Shown: one piece after another, positions 21,989 to 33,232 of the stretch | How the letters are laid out: every line of letters starts with the position of its first letter | Numbering within the stretch: the stretch's first letter is position 1 | Assembly (NCBI GenBank): GCA_002205965.3 | Contig: NADL03000611.1 | Location: 992,001 to 1,056,000, forward strand | DNA length: 64,000 bases | Direction of reading: 5' to 3' | From: Kappaphycus alvarezii | Taxonomy: Eukaryota; Rhodophyta; Florideophyceae; Gigartinales; Solieriaceae | Notes under the pieces: model-generated | Seen by the model: only the letters and a program-made list of their open reading frames with translations | Databases searched by the model: none | What the model was told of the DNA's origin: nothing | Program-made: the position numbers and the translations under genes

Positions 21989-22515
21989 TTATTCTGTTGG
22001 AGATTTTTCCATAAGCCTTGCCACTGCCTCCTCTTTGGCTCCATTTTCGGATCCCTTCGCAGCTCGGTGCAGGCTTTTGGAATCCATCTCGGAATAACAG
22101 CGTTTGCATTGGGTCCTCGGAACCGCATCGCGGCTGAGTGTATCCGGTACCACCAATTCAAGTCCATTACGATGCTCGATGTTTACGTAGAAGTATTGGA
22201 TCCCGACATCCCATCTAACCAACTTCTGCCGAGTCTCTTTGAAGTTTAACAACCATTTCAGGGAAATACAATCAGTTACTATTGTGAAGGACTCTCTGTG
22301 AAGGTATTGCCGCCATTTCTTGATTGCATAAACGACAGCAAGGAATTCTTTTTCCGTTTGTGCATAATTACTTTCGTACTTACGCAGAACTCTGGTGGAA
22401 ATGAAATCGAACGCCATTGAACCTTCTCATCCGACTGAAGCAAAACTATTCCAAGTGTATACGTGCTGGCATCTGTTATAATCATTTTAGTAGCTCCAAG
22501 AATCGAGGATACCAA
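21989..22515 (-). pseudogene. gypsy element A, RNase H region
   Basis: MIITDASTYTLGIVLLQSDE near 22480 gives the first Asp motif. In a second frame, YESNYAQTEKEFLAVVYAIK near 22370 gives the Glu motif, followed by FTIVTDCISLKWLL (in place of the usual 'TDH-L--L') and LVVPDTLSR near 22140. Order and spacing match the Ty3/gypsy RNase H and tether. Broken by at least one frameshift near 22400. Confidence 0.72.
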
Positions 22516-22713
22516 ACTTTTGGATCAATCAGGGCTAGCTTCAACTCCCTCCATGCCTTCCATTGAGCCACCCCTCATCGCGTGTTCGATTTTGGGATTA
22601 ACAGTATTTCTCCATTCCGACGTTTCTCCGTGAACCCAGTGCTCTGCAACACCTCACAGAGTGGGGCAGAGTTATCAGCGAAGTAGTCCACGAACGCGGC
22701 AAAAAAATCACGG

Positions 22714-23280
22714 TCAAAGGAAAACCATCAATTCGTCCCCGTATTCCGGCTCTAATATGTTGTAGATTGCCTCGATGTGCTTGTCAGAGTGTCTCAGCCC
22801 GTCCTTGTCCACTACATGGTCCAGAACCTCGGCTCGTCGGACTCCAAAGGAATATTTAGAAATCTTAAGTCGAACGCCAGCCCGAAGCAGAGTATCCAGG
22901 ATTGCCTGTAAGGAGTCTAAATGCTCCTTTTCCGTGCAAGTTCCGATGCTTGTTTGATACAGGAAGGCCAATGCATCCTTCCGCTTTCAATATCCAAGCA
23001 TATCGTTCACTACCTTTTGAAAAGTTACTGGAGAGTCTTTCGATTTCATTGCGAGGCTTTTGTATTGGTTTAACCTTAGCGCAGTTCGAACTGCAGTCAA
23101 AAGCTTGAAATCAGGATATAGTAGGACTTGATTGAAACAAACTTTTTGGTCGAAAACCAAGAAGATCTTCTTACCCCGCAACTAGTCCAAAATTTACCTC
23201 ATGTTCTCCATGGGGTAAAAGTTCGTGACAGTAGTAATTTTCAGGCGGCGGAAATCAGATGTGACTCTCTTGCCTGAGTC
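22714..23280 (-). pseudogene. gypsy element A, reverse transcriptase region
   Basis: Starting near 23280 the minus strand reads DSGKRVTSDFRRLKITTVTN, then FYPMENM, then RGKKIFLVFDQKVCFNQVLL (first Asp region, damaged) and VTFQKVVNDMLGY near 22990. At 22971-22720 it continues LDSLQAILDTLLRAGVRLKI and VLDHVVDKDGLRH. The catalytic Y-x-D-D box is missing between the two parts. The upstream gag/protease is absent because the sequence switches to another element at about 23280. Confidence 0.75.
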
Positions 23281-23659
23281 CTTTAATGATGCGGAACAAA
23301 ACTATGCGGCCCAAGAAAGGGAACTTTTGGCCATTGCAGATTCCGTAAAGTGGTGGAGATCCTACCTTTACGGTAATTCATTCACTGTTCACTCGGACCA
23401 CTATCCCCTAAGATACCGGGAAACCCAAGGAAACTTGTCCCCGAGACAAGGGACATGGCTGGAAAGATTAGTTAGTTTCGACTTCAAGATAATCCCCATC
23501 TCAGGAAAATCAAATGTAGTGGCGGACGCACTATCGAGGCAACCACAAGATGTGCCGTCACCTGATCACCGAAAAAATTCATTATCCCAAGAAGTTATTA
23601 CCAAAACATTCTCAGAATCCAATAACATTTCGAACATATCATTCACGAACACTGAGTAA
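23276..23659 (+). pseudogene. gypsy element B, RNase H region
   Basis: The plus-strand frame reads FNDAEQNYAAQERELLAIAD (Glu motif), FTVHSDHYPLRY (third Asp/His motif), RLVSFDFKIIPISGKSNVVA and DALSRQ. It starts abruptly at about 23276; the first RNase H Asp motif and the RT are missing, because the minus-strand element A RT begins at the same point. Continues in the same orientation into integrase. Confidence 0.78.
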
Positions 23660-24700
23660 GTGGGGTTTACAGAAGATTATGGTAGGGATGAGAACCTCAG
23701 AACCCATTATCAAGATCCTAAAGCTCCTTTTGAGCGTCGAGGGATGCTTTTACTAAAAAACAAGAGGATCTGTGTACCAGAAGGAAATTTTAGAGTCAAG
23801 CTCCTGCATGACTATCATTGCACGCCTAACACGGGACACCTAGGAATAAGCAAAAATATCAACAGAATATCACCAAAGTTTTATTGGAAAAATATAAGAT
23901 CGGATGGAATCCGATACGTACGTTCCTGCCAATGACAGAGAACCAAAGCAACCAATCAGAAGCCTGCAGGTCTTTTACAACCACTAGAACCACCGAAAAC
24001 CAAATGGACCCACATAACCATGGATTTCATGACACCTCTCCCAAAGTCGAGAAGTGGAAACAACGGCGTGTTAACAGTCGTTGACAGACTTTTTAAGATG
24101 ATCAGAATAATACCAAAGAAACCAAACACAGATGCTCCTGAAGCAGCTCTGCTGTTCAAGAATCACGTATACCGAAATCATGGATTACCATAGAATATCC
24201 TATGTGACCGAGATCCCATCTTCATGAGCAAGTTTTGGACAAAACTTTTTGCTCTCCTAGGGACAAAAATATCCCCCTCCTCTGCATACCATCCACAAAC
24301 TGATGGACAATCGGAGATAATGAACGGGAAAATAGAGGAAATGATCCGTGCTTTCGTTAGCTTCGACAAATCAGATTGGGATAATTACCTGGTAGACTTT
24401 GAAGTTGCTTACAACTCCTCCGTGAATGTAAGCACGACATTCTCACCATTTGCCTCAATTATTGAATTCAACCACGAACAGTACCCATGGATGTTTTAGC
24501 GTCAGACAATCCAGCGGCAGCAGGTTTCCTAAAAGATATGCAACAAGCATTAAGGAAAGCCCAGAATCAGATCCGAAAATCCGATGAGTCCACCGCAAAA
24601 TATGTAAACAAGAAAAGAAGGCCGTCTACATTCAAGATTGGTGATAAGGTTCGACTATCAACAAAGAACTTATCACTTGAAGATGCGGCTGGATAATGCA
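23660..24700 (+). pseudogene. gypsy element B, integrase
   Basis: Zinc region: LLHDYHCTPNTGHLGISKNI, then FYWKN and IRYVRSC near 23800-23930. Core: HITMDFMTPLPKS (first Asp), VVDRLF, then ILCDRDPIFMSKFWTKLFAL (second Asp) near 24200, and YHPQTDGQSEIMNGKIEEMI (Glu), near 24290. Then comes the usual AYNSSVNVSTTFSPF segment. C-terminal part: STFKIGDKVRLSTKNLSLED near 24630, then a stop. The reading changes frame near 23935 and has stops at 24191 and 24497. All catalytic residues of the D,D-35-E set are visible, so decay is modest. Confidence 0.82.
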
Positions 24701-24908
24701 AACTGAACCCAAAGCATTGTGGTCCCTTTGAAATCATAGAGGATATTAACGGTGTGACGTACCGCATTTATCTCAACAGATGATTGACAGAGGAATACAT
24801 AATGCATTATACGCTAGCCTCTTGAAACCGTTCTTTGAAGATGAATTCAACCGACAAATTCCACCTCCGCCACCTCTCCAATTTCAAGATGGACATGAGG
24901 AGTACTAA

Positions 24909-25085
24909 GTTGAATCTATACTTGCTCATAAGAAAGAACGTGTAAAAAATAAATTCCTTGTCAAATGGAAAGGGTACAGAGACCATGAGAACTCGTGGCT
25001 TCCCGAATCATACCTTAACAATTCACAAGAGCTTTTGAATAGGTACAAGCAGAACCTCAAGAATCGGGGCAATTCTTCTCTGTAA
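24909..25085 (+). pseudogene. gypsy element B, C-terminal chromodomain
   Basis: After a TAA at 24906-24908 the frame reads VESILAHKKERVKNKFLVKW and KGYRDHENSW, then NNSQELLNRYK, ending TAA at 25083-25085. This matches the chromodomain fused to the integrase end of chromoviruses, including the 'KWKGY--HE-SW' core. Such domains bind methylated histone H3 in known cases and steer insertion into heterochromatin. It places element B in the chromovirus clade. Confidence 0.82.
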
Positions 25086-25092
25086 GGGGGAG

Positions 25093-25570
25093 TGATGTTG
25101 TATTTCACTTCATAGACCTTACAGCTTTAGACGAATTCACTGCATATACTGTACTGTAGATTCAAACCACTGGTAACCTTGCAGCCAGGGCTACTAGGCA
25201 CTTTGCTGTCATTACACTTTCCTTACAGTTCTGAACACAGTGTTTGACCCCATTGGTACAATTGGAATAGTTATGGGTGAGTTTCACATTGGGATATTAT
25301 ATCATTGCTTTACCAATCAAAAGTTGCCTTGCTATCCGACGCCACCTGGACCAATGTACTTCTTACATCTTGTAAGAGTATGTCACTCGTGCCAACTACA
25401 ATTCTGAAAGCGCTGCTTACGATACCGTCGGGGCTGTTTTACGGGAAAACCTTTGAATTCGCTACTGTTAGACTGCATTTTCCTTTAGTTTGTAGCTATC
25501 TTCAGTCCTATATAAACCCTGTTTTGGAGCAGCCGGCTTAACCCAGCGGGCTCAACCAAAGTTTCAACCA
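25093..25570 (+). repeat. Probable 3' LTR of gypsy element B
   Basis: Immediately after the pol stop there is a polypurine run, AAGGGGGAG, and then TGATGTTGTATTTCAC, the expected start of a 3' LTR. A TATA box, TATATAAA, lies near 25508. No second copy is present in the window, so the right end is a guess. Confidence 0.5.
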
Positions 25571-26073
25571 CAGTTCTTCCTTGATCTGCTCGTGTGCGCT
25601 TACCACCCCACATTCCCTGTCTAGACGGAGCTAGTGTTTTCTCCAGAAACGTCATCTCAGCAGCAGCTTTTACGGCATCGTGCTCATTACGCAAACCTTT
25701 TCATGAGATCTCAGTCCCGACATATGGAACGAGACGTAGCCTTCTCCAGTGAATTGAATGCCTCAACCATAATTAGCACCCGCTTCTCTTTCTTTTGGCT
25801 ACAACATTCCCCATTTTTCCTGGAAGCGCCTCGAATCCACCTAAATGGAAGAAGTCGCCGTGTCTACGGTGGAGCGGAGATCTTCTCCGAATGCGGTAAT
25901 TATCACTGCAACTTCTCTATCATCCTCCATCCCCTGCCGCTAAATAGGCTCCCGATAAGCGCAAACATCCCTGCGCTTGTTTCGCTTCACCTTAGTTGAG
26001 TCTTTTACCTCCCGACACGGGGCCTCCAGCCCCAGTAGTCTTCCCCTCAGGAGCCCTACTCTGGTGGCGTTGC
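25571..26073. other. No recognised gene
   Basis: One open frame (25634-25999, +) has no recognisable domain. Nothing else is supported. Confidence 0.35.
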
Positions 26074-26654
26074 AACATATATAGGGATGCACAAGGTCAG
26101 CAGGCGACTAGTTCGAAGACAGGACCGAGTACATGCAGTCCGGTACCCGGAAAAATTGTCAAATCCGGTCCGGCCCATGGAAATGTTTTTGATTTTTGGT
26201 GCGATCCGCAGAAAGCTTGAAATTTTTGGGTCCAGTTAATTTATACATAATAAATATGGCCCGGCTCGAATAACTGTAATAAAAAGACCGTTTTCACGCT
26301 AATTAAGCCCGTACGCTGCAGGAACGTTCTATTTCTCCCTTCGCTCTCTGTCCATATTGATCCGGACTAACCCCAGTGCACACGAGACAAATTTCAAAAT
26401 AAAATTTGTACTGTAATTATAAGGGGAAATTTGTACCATTCTAGTATCTTTCCAGGGCCTACAGTACCACACCAAAGAATATTACACTGTAGATGGAAGG
26501 TGATCTTCAAAATCTACGTAATAGTACAGTATTATACTTTACACCACTATACACACAAACTGCACCATACAATGCATAGTTTCTGCAAGACTTGCAGCGA
26601 AAAGCAAGCATTTCGCCCATTTTTAAATCGGCGGAAAACATACAGCAGTGAAAA

Positions 26655-27600
26655 ATGACCCCGCAAAAGACGACGAAAGGTCTGCAGCGCAAGATGACTC
26701 GGAGGTGGCTCAACTCACAGCGAAAATGCGTATTACGGCCTGATGTATGGTATCAGTTCTCTAAGGTGAAAAAGGTAATACTGTCAGGTATAAATCTCTT
26801 TCATGCCCGAGGATATTTAGGTACAGTAGCAGCAACAGCACGCTAAAGCTCCACTACATCACACATGGATTTGGTTCGGAAATCAAACGATCTTAATTAT
26901 GTTTATCGGGTAACGTCGTGAGGAATCATATTCCTCGATTTTTTCACGTTAGATGCTTGGTTCACACTGTTAATTTGGATGTTAAGGGAAGCCCTTTTTT
27001 ATCAGAGCCGAAATAGATGATATTAGGACACTTCTAAACAGTGTGAGGCAATTTTTTAAGCTTAAGGATAACTTTTAGAAGAAAGTTTGAAAATGAGTAC
27101 AGCTTCCATCATTGGACTGCGAAAAACATTTTTCTTCTACTGGATCCCAGGTTTGAAAAAGATTTATTAATAGATTAAGGGATACTGAGGTATTTAATTG
27201 GAGTATACTGCTCTGTTGAAATTTCGGCAATAAGCGTTGGGATGGAAGCACGCAGAGAAACTGCAATGAAAGGCATTTTCAAAACTGGTACAAAGTCTCT
27301 CGTTTAAATAGGTATGAAGGATGAGAGGAGCGCATTTAATGGGCCTTACGATGAGATCAGATCTTTTTTGCAAGGGGTGTCTACTGCTGACAAAACTGTG
27401 GACGTGCTGGAATGGTGGAATGAAAACCAGGAACGATTTAAAAGAATTGCATGATTCGCAAGAACAATACTTCCTGTGCAGGCATCGAGAGTTTCGAGCG
27501 AAAGCACATTTTTAATCGTTGGAAATGTTGTAAATGGAACCGAAGGCGACTTTCCGATGAATCAATCGAGGCTTCAGTTGTGATGAGATCATGGAAATAG
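26655..27600 (+). pseudogene. hAT transposase (BED finger to dimerisation domain), decayed
   Basis: Three landmarks occur in the right order on the plus strand. The first is a BED-finger-like start, RPDVWYQFSKVKK, then a frame-shifted SSSNSTLKLHYITHGFGSE (the 'S-S-L--H---HG' part) near 26750-26890. The second is VRCLVHTVNLDVKGS near 26950, matching the hAT 'C-AH-LNL-VK' motif. The third is DVLEWWNENQERFKRIA, followed by FARTILPVQASRVSSES and RRRLSDESIEASVVMRSW near 27400-27595, the hAT C-terminal dimerisation signature. Most of the RNase H-like catalytic core between 27,000 and 27,330 is lost or unreadable. Clearly inactive. Confidence 0.75.
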
Positions 27601-27977
27601 TTCCTAGATTTGGCTTGATGGCGTTAGGCGCGCGCGGATCGGAACGGATTTCTTTTGCCGCCGTCATCTACCCACTTTTAATTTACTATTCTACCTCCCC
27701 TTGTCCAAAATTGCTTGTAGTTCTGGTCCTTCCTCGCCCTCCCTGACCCTTGCTTATCCTTACCGCGGTCCTCTTCAAATTCACTTCCATTTTATCTAGA
27801 TATTTTTACACTGTATCTACCCCTCTAAATCGATCCCGAGTCAAGTTCTTTTTCCCTTTTCGCTTACTTCTTCCTCCAAATTCTTTTTTTTTGGAAAAAA
27901 GGGCGCAATTGCACTACTACAAATTCCCTTTTAAGTTTATCTTACCTATTCCAAATATATAGAACGCGCCCTCGGGA

Positions 27978-28096
27978 GCCTATTTAAACCCCTTTATTCC
28001 AAGTTTCAAACGTCCCCGATCATTGTACTCACCACACCTCTCCCCCTACCCATTCGAAACACCCTCAATTTCCTACCACCCCCAAAGTCCACCAAA
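27978..28096 (+). promoter_or_regulatory. Candidate TATA promoter and pyrimidine-rich leader
   Basis: A TATTTAAA box near 27980 is followed about 115 bp later by a CT-rich leader and CCACCAAAATGG at the first ATG (28097). The arrangement resembles that of the other genes here. It precedes the broken acidic-protein frame. Confidence 0.35.
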
Positions 28097-28680
28097 ATGG
28101 ACAACCTATGCCCTTCCAAAGTCATTTCCAAAAATCGCCACCTCCGCCCCTAAACTCCATTCCCGTACTCCCTTTCAGACCCACTGACCGTGATGACTAT
28201 CTACGCCGGCAAACCAAAAAGAAGGTGATCGAATTCGTGCGTCGCTTGTTCGTCGAGGATGAGGCGGAGGAGGTAGGTGAGGGGCTGAAAGGGGAAGTCG
28301 AGGAGGGAGCTGGGGAGACCTTCGAGGAGTGGGCAGCCCCGGAATTGGTCTACGAGAGTGAGGTTGACGAGTAGGATGACGAGGAGGATGAAGAGGATGA
28401 CGAGGAGGATGAAGGGGATGACGAGGAGGATAAAGAGGAGGATAAAGAGGATGACGAGGGGAGGGAGACATGGAAAGTGTTGGAATGGTGGGGCCGGGAC
28501 TGGACAGTATGGACCAAGTGGTCCCGACGCTGGAACCGGATGGGGGCATCCTTAGTGGTTTAGATATCTTCCAGGAGTAAATAGAGAGTTATGAGCGGTT
28601 CGCAGATATTTGTGCGGACTGCTTGGACAGTATGGATATTTTGGAGGATTTTTTTGGGTCTGATCTAGAGAGTGGGAAAT
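28097..28680 (+). pseudogene. Acidic-repeat protein gene of unknown family, broken
   Basis: Coding-like frames share one direction. 28108-28374 encodes a segment with RQTKKKVIEFVRRLFVEDEA and an acidic tail, ending at TAG 28372-28374. The same frame continues with a D/E-rich repeat (DDEEDEEDDEEDEGDDEEDK). From about 28480 a second frame carries on with SMDQVVPTLEPDGGILSGLD and, after another stop, CADCLDSMDILEDFFGSDLE, ending TAA 28679-28681. The first ATG at 28097 is out of frame with 28108. I do not recognise the family. It lies inside the hAT element and directly upstream of an LTR-like sequence, so it may be captured or part of a nested insertion. Confidence 0.4.
28370..28465 (+). repeat. 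Tandem repeat of GAN/GAG acidic codons
   Basis: Runs of GATGACGAGGAGGATGAAGA-type units, nearly pure purine-start codons for Asp and Glu. Period is a multiple of 3. Confidence 0.8.
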
Positions 28681-28730
28681 AAGAGGACCAGATTGGTCGT
28701 TCATTTCCTTAGTATCTTTTATTTAGAGTA

Positions 28731-29124
28731 TGTTATCCACAAAAAGTGTTTTTACGCATTTCCTGGTATCTTCTGTAGTTATGTTCGGACTTTAGGGGTA
28801 GCCAAAAGTCTATATAAGCTGAGTAAACTGATTCCTCATGGAGAGGTCAAGCAAGTTGGCAGACAACTTCAAGTCAAGTCCCGAGTAGTAGGAAATTGAG
28901 AGTCAACTTCAGACCTAAGAAACGTTTTTCTTACGTTGGTCGCAGAGCATCAGTGGTAGACCCTGTCCCTTCTATACTTCTTGTAGCCCTCTCAACTGTC
29001 TTTCTTATCCACTCCTTTTTTTGTTTGTTCAACTACACCACGGTAGCACTTTTGTCGCTTGGAACACCTCCTTCTTGGGGTTATTGGTTCTGAGTATCTC
29101 TTCTCCGACGATTTAACCCTATCA
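28731..29124 (+). repeat. LTR-like sequence related to the 2.45-kb gypsy LTR
   Basis: The end (29043-29124) matches the tail of the gypsy LTRs: GGTAGCACTTTTGTCGC and a terminal TTTAACCCTATCA. It also shares a TATATAAG box near 28814 and AAGTTGGCAGACA near 28852. A TGTTATCC start at 28731 would give a TG...CA unit of 394 bp. Flanking pentamers (GAGTA, GATGG) do not match, so solo LTR status is unproven. It lies inside the hAT element. Confidence 0.45.
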
Positions 29125-29724
29125 GATGGCTCTAAAGCAGTGGGACTTTGAGTCACCGGGGCGGAGGCAAGAGATCTCGGAGTGCGCATGTCCGGAGACG
29201 GGGTGGGTAGGGCTATTCTCCGGGGACAAGCGTATAACAACGCTCGAAAAGGGCAGTAACTGTAAGCGACTAATATAGGGGCGGATGGCGGAAAGATAGG
29301 AGAGAGATGGCACACTGGGGACCTCCTCTACGTGGATAGTCGATAGGACGAAAAAATTCAATTACAGATGTTGCATAAAGAGCCCCAGTAATGTATGCAG
29401 TTTGCAAGAGACGAAGGGCGCCGATTGAAAATGGGGAGAGGTAAAGTACTGCCCACATCTTGCAAGCATGTCATTTTAATTACTGTACGCAACTAGGACC
29501 GCACCCGGACGTTTTCTCGGAATTCTGGTCCGGTCAATCATTACGATGAATTTATTCGGTCTATTCCATCGTTACGGAGCACTAATACGGTCTGGTCCAT
29601 CCTTAAGATCTATTTATCGTGTCCGGTCCATTAAAGCCATGGATAATTCCAGTCCGATCCCTTTACATGGAACGAAAAAAATCGGACCAGTCCGGGAATT
29701 TTCCCATCCCAAACATATCTCTCT

Positions 29725-30479
29725 TCTTCTTTCGGCAGTCTCTTACCATATGTACCCTGTCGTTGTAGTTTTAACAGGTGATTTTGGGGAAATAATACCC
29801 CACTACGTTGCGCGAGGCTCCTCCTGACGATAAGTGAGTCTCCTGGAGCTGGCTGACACTTTCCCGGCTTGTGGTCTTTCGCGCTGCTGCAAGCCTTGAA
29901 ATAGTGCTTACTACACTGTATTAATCTCCCGATAGGATATTCGCTTTCTCCTGGATACTTTCATGGAGACGATCGTTACAGAGGTTCACAATGATTTCGT
30001 CGGAAATGGGAATCTGTGAGGTTATGAAAGCAAACATACGTCGTTCTCCGAACGCGGACACAGATTGTATTTATGGTTCCATTTCATGCTGAAGAACGTT
30101 TCTCGAAAGGCACTGAGCTGCGCTTTGTTGCACAATCAAGCTTCCAAGTGGTCTCATAGTTCATCGGCGGTGCACTCCAGTGAATGCTGGCCACAGTCTC
30201 GAGCATCCTATCTGCTTCCTTCTCAAAGTCACAAGACATCAGCGGCTTTCTTCTTTCTCCTGAATTGTAAAATCATCAATAAGGCGATACCAAGTATGTT
30301 TGGCATCGTTAAAGGATTTACCTCCTGCTTGACTACACAAACAATAATCCAATGAACTCTTGTAAATCTTATATGCCAAATGAACTGCATATATGTCATG
30401 GTTGTTCCCTTTTGAGTCCTTTCTTTCTTCTTCATTATCCTACGTTCCTACATTCTGGGAAGCTCCCGTTTTATGTTCT
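29725..30479. other. No recognised gene
   Basis: Minus-strand fragments hint at old coding DNA (FNDAKHTWYRLIDDF near 30300) but no family can be named. Confidence 0.3.
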
Positions 30480-31094
30480 ATGAGCTTACCTTCAGGCAGG
30501 CTGTTAGCCTTCCAACCTTATTGGTAAGTTGGGCTACCTCCTGTACAACCTTAGAAAAACTACTGAACGTCCCCTAGACTTCCTCCATCATTTCGACGTA
30601 GAACTGATCAACTGTGGCCGTAGCCTCTTCCTTAGTTACCATATTTCATTTTTGAGTGACTGATTCCCGAGGAATGGATCTAAACATTTTCCTAGGAATC
30701 TTCTGGAATTTCTGGATCCTGATTAGTCAGCGGGGAGCTAACATGGTTTCTGGCTTTATTCTCTGAGAACTTCGCCTCTTGAATCGGCAAAATATCGCCT
30801 TGCGCGTAAAAATTCCGGGAACCTTTTGTCCCGAAATATTACTTGTTTTAGTCGGCTTGGTAGACCTGCGACAAAATCGGGTCTTTTATTGACTTGATAT
30901 CGTCTCAGAGGATGAAGGCCCTCGTACCTTGATTGCACCTTCTCCGTGACTAGCTTGGGTAGTAGTGCTGTTAAAATTGATTTTATGTTACAACTTCTAC
31001 TGAAAGCTGCAAAGCACGGACCAATACTGTTGTACTTCCAATTACTGAGCCTCTCTAGTATTGGAGACCAGGTCAGGGGCACTTGTACAGACAA
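30480..31094 (-). pseudogene. Possible gypsy gag relic
   Basis: The frame 31094-30756 includes VQSRYEGLHPLRRYQVNKRP and DFVAGLPSRLKQVIFRD, resembling the 'F--GL---L---V' end of gypsy capsid domains. It is followed after stops by an acidic helix with VVQEVAQLTNKVGRL near 30540. No zinc knuckle is visible. Assignment is tentative; it could be another old coding sequence. Confidence 0.35.
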
Positions 31095-33232
31095 CAGAGG
31101 AGCACTAAATGCAGGCTAGGCACGTCGGTGGCAGCACATTACTGTACGTGTTACTGCACTTCCCTGATATTACAAGTGTATATGGCACTTATTAATTGAA
31201 CCCTAACCGTACAGTGCCTGCTGGTAGCATTTCGCTGGCATGAACGAGAACTGGATCGAAAATATCACCGAAATTATCTCTGTCGGTAACAATACAGCAC
31301 GGGTGCTAATGGCACTACAGAGATGTTGGTAATTACGAAAACGAAATTGATGCATTATAACTCTATGCTTCGCAGAGCGTGAACATTTTGCCTTTTACAA
31401 CCTCTTTCACAAGAAATACTGCTTCCATCGAGCTTCACACGTTCGACCAATGTTCTGATCGTTCCTTCGGACTCCCGACATCCCTCTTCGTTATCTTCCT
31501 TTTTCTTATAAATTCCTTAACAAAGAAATAATCGCGCGTTTGTGCACCTTTCATCACTTGAGCAGCACCAACAATTCCCTAGTACGTTTTTATCCCATTT
31601 TAAGAGTTATGGACTACTCATTGAAAATTTCGCTGAGAATAAGTTTAATTATATAACACACAAAGTAAATCAATACTTTTAGAATGAAACTTCATTGGAA
31701 TTACCGAAGTCTGGGACGTCTGTAAGACTGATACTTATCTTATCGTGAGCAATGAGGAGATGATATCGGAAGATCCCCTAATTAACCCTTTTATTATGAC
31801 TGAGATCTCTCTAAAGTACGGAAATTAGAGGAACATGCTAGTGGATATTTCAGCTTTTGCTCTGATCAGTTACAATGTATGTAAAACCTTTCCAGGACTA
31901 TAAATTAATGTGACAACTAGACCTCGAATAAGTATAAATTTAGAATAAACGATGAGGTCAAAAGCAATTTTTACGTAAAAAATGTATTTAAATTATACCA
32001 AAAAGTAATACGCAAAATACTTACTTTAGGTTTCATGAATTTTCAAATTTTTTACTTGAAATTATAAAATAGTTTTAGTTTGAATTTAAGTATGGTCCAA
32101 AATTGAGTTTTCTGCAATTTTCACTTACAAAATAATCTACACTTAATAAAATAGCTGGTATAATTGAATATCATAATGCTTTTCCTTCCCCTGAAAATTA
32201 TTTCTTTTGATGAATGGGAAGCCATACTTTAGTGGAGCATTATCAGAGTCTCATAGAACCTAGAAAATTACTTCTGAACTATATCATGATGCGAGCTGCA
32301 TAATTTACTTGCCATATTTATGAAGTCATTCAGGCACTCAAAAATTTAACCCCGTAAATTAATGATAAACAACTAAGAACAACCCTGACTTCTAGCTCAA
32401 TATGCCAATCTGGCATATTTTTTCTGGTTAGAAAATTATATGATTTTCATATATTGGGATAGAATATTCCATATTTGCAGGGAACTGAATCCCTTTGTGA
32501 CAAATTATTCAGGTGCTACTTTTTTTCTTTTTTGGAGTCCTTTTTCAAGCTATGTAATTACTATTGCCTATTCTACAAGTGTCATCAACTGATTATATAC
32601 GTAATCACTTGATGAAATTTTGTAAAAATGAAAATTATATATTCAAAACATTTTTTGCCGTCATTTTTAGCTTTACATTTTCCTTTAGGTCTCTGCTAGC
32701 TGTCATAGGTTATCATGAAGAGCTTTCGCACGTTCACTGGCTCACGCAACCAATTACCTCTGGCAATCCCACTCAAATTCCATTCGAAATGGTGGAATCG
32801 AGCGACGGACGTTTCCTCCCTGGAAGCAGTTTGACACCAAAGCGCGCTTCCTTACAACTGACTTGTATTGCATAGTTGGAAGTTGTATGGATACAGTTGG
32901 AAGAAAAAATGGTATCAGCAACAGTCGTGAGGATTGAGAAGGGTAGAAGACTTTCAGGAGTGATTTTCAGTAGCTGACGATTGCTAGACGGTTGTAAGGA
33001 GTTGGAAATTCGCTTAATGATTGTCAAAAAAGGAGAAATTCCTTCTGTCGAGTAAGAAGCTGGTTTTATGCCCAATTCAATGAGCTCTGGAAGTAAAATG
33101 GATAAAAGGCCGGTTCAAGGTGGTATCGCAATGGAGGCTGACGCTTCCATGCAATCCGATGGGAGTAGTAGCCCAAGTAAAAGCCCAATTGAAATATTAG
33201 AAGCTTATTGTGAGGGTTTTAAAATATAAATA

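Larger units (their letters stand above)
26082..29711 (+). mobile_element. hAT DNA transposon with 8-bp target duplication
   Basis: Left end TAGGGATGCACAAGG; right end ...TTTTCCCATCCCA, so the termini are imperfect inverted repeats of the hAT type (TAGGGATG / TGGGATGG). Flanking octamers AACATATA (26074-26081) and AACATATC (29712-29719) match at 7 of 8 positions; 8 bp is the hAT target-site length. Both ends carry subterminal GGTCC/GGACC-type motifs (26100-26180 and 29490-29700). A decayed hAT transposase lies inside at 26655-27600. The 3.6-kb length is partly due to inserted DNA between about 27.7 and 29.1 kb. Confidence 0.75.
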
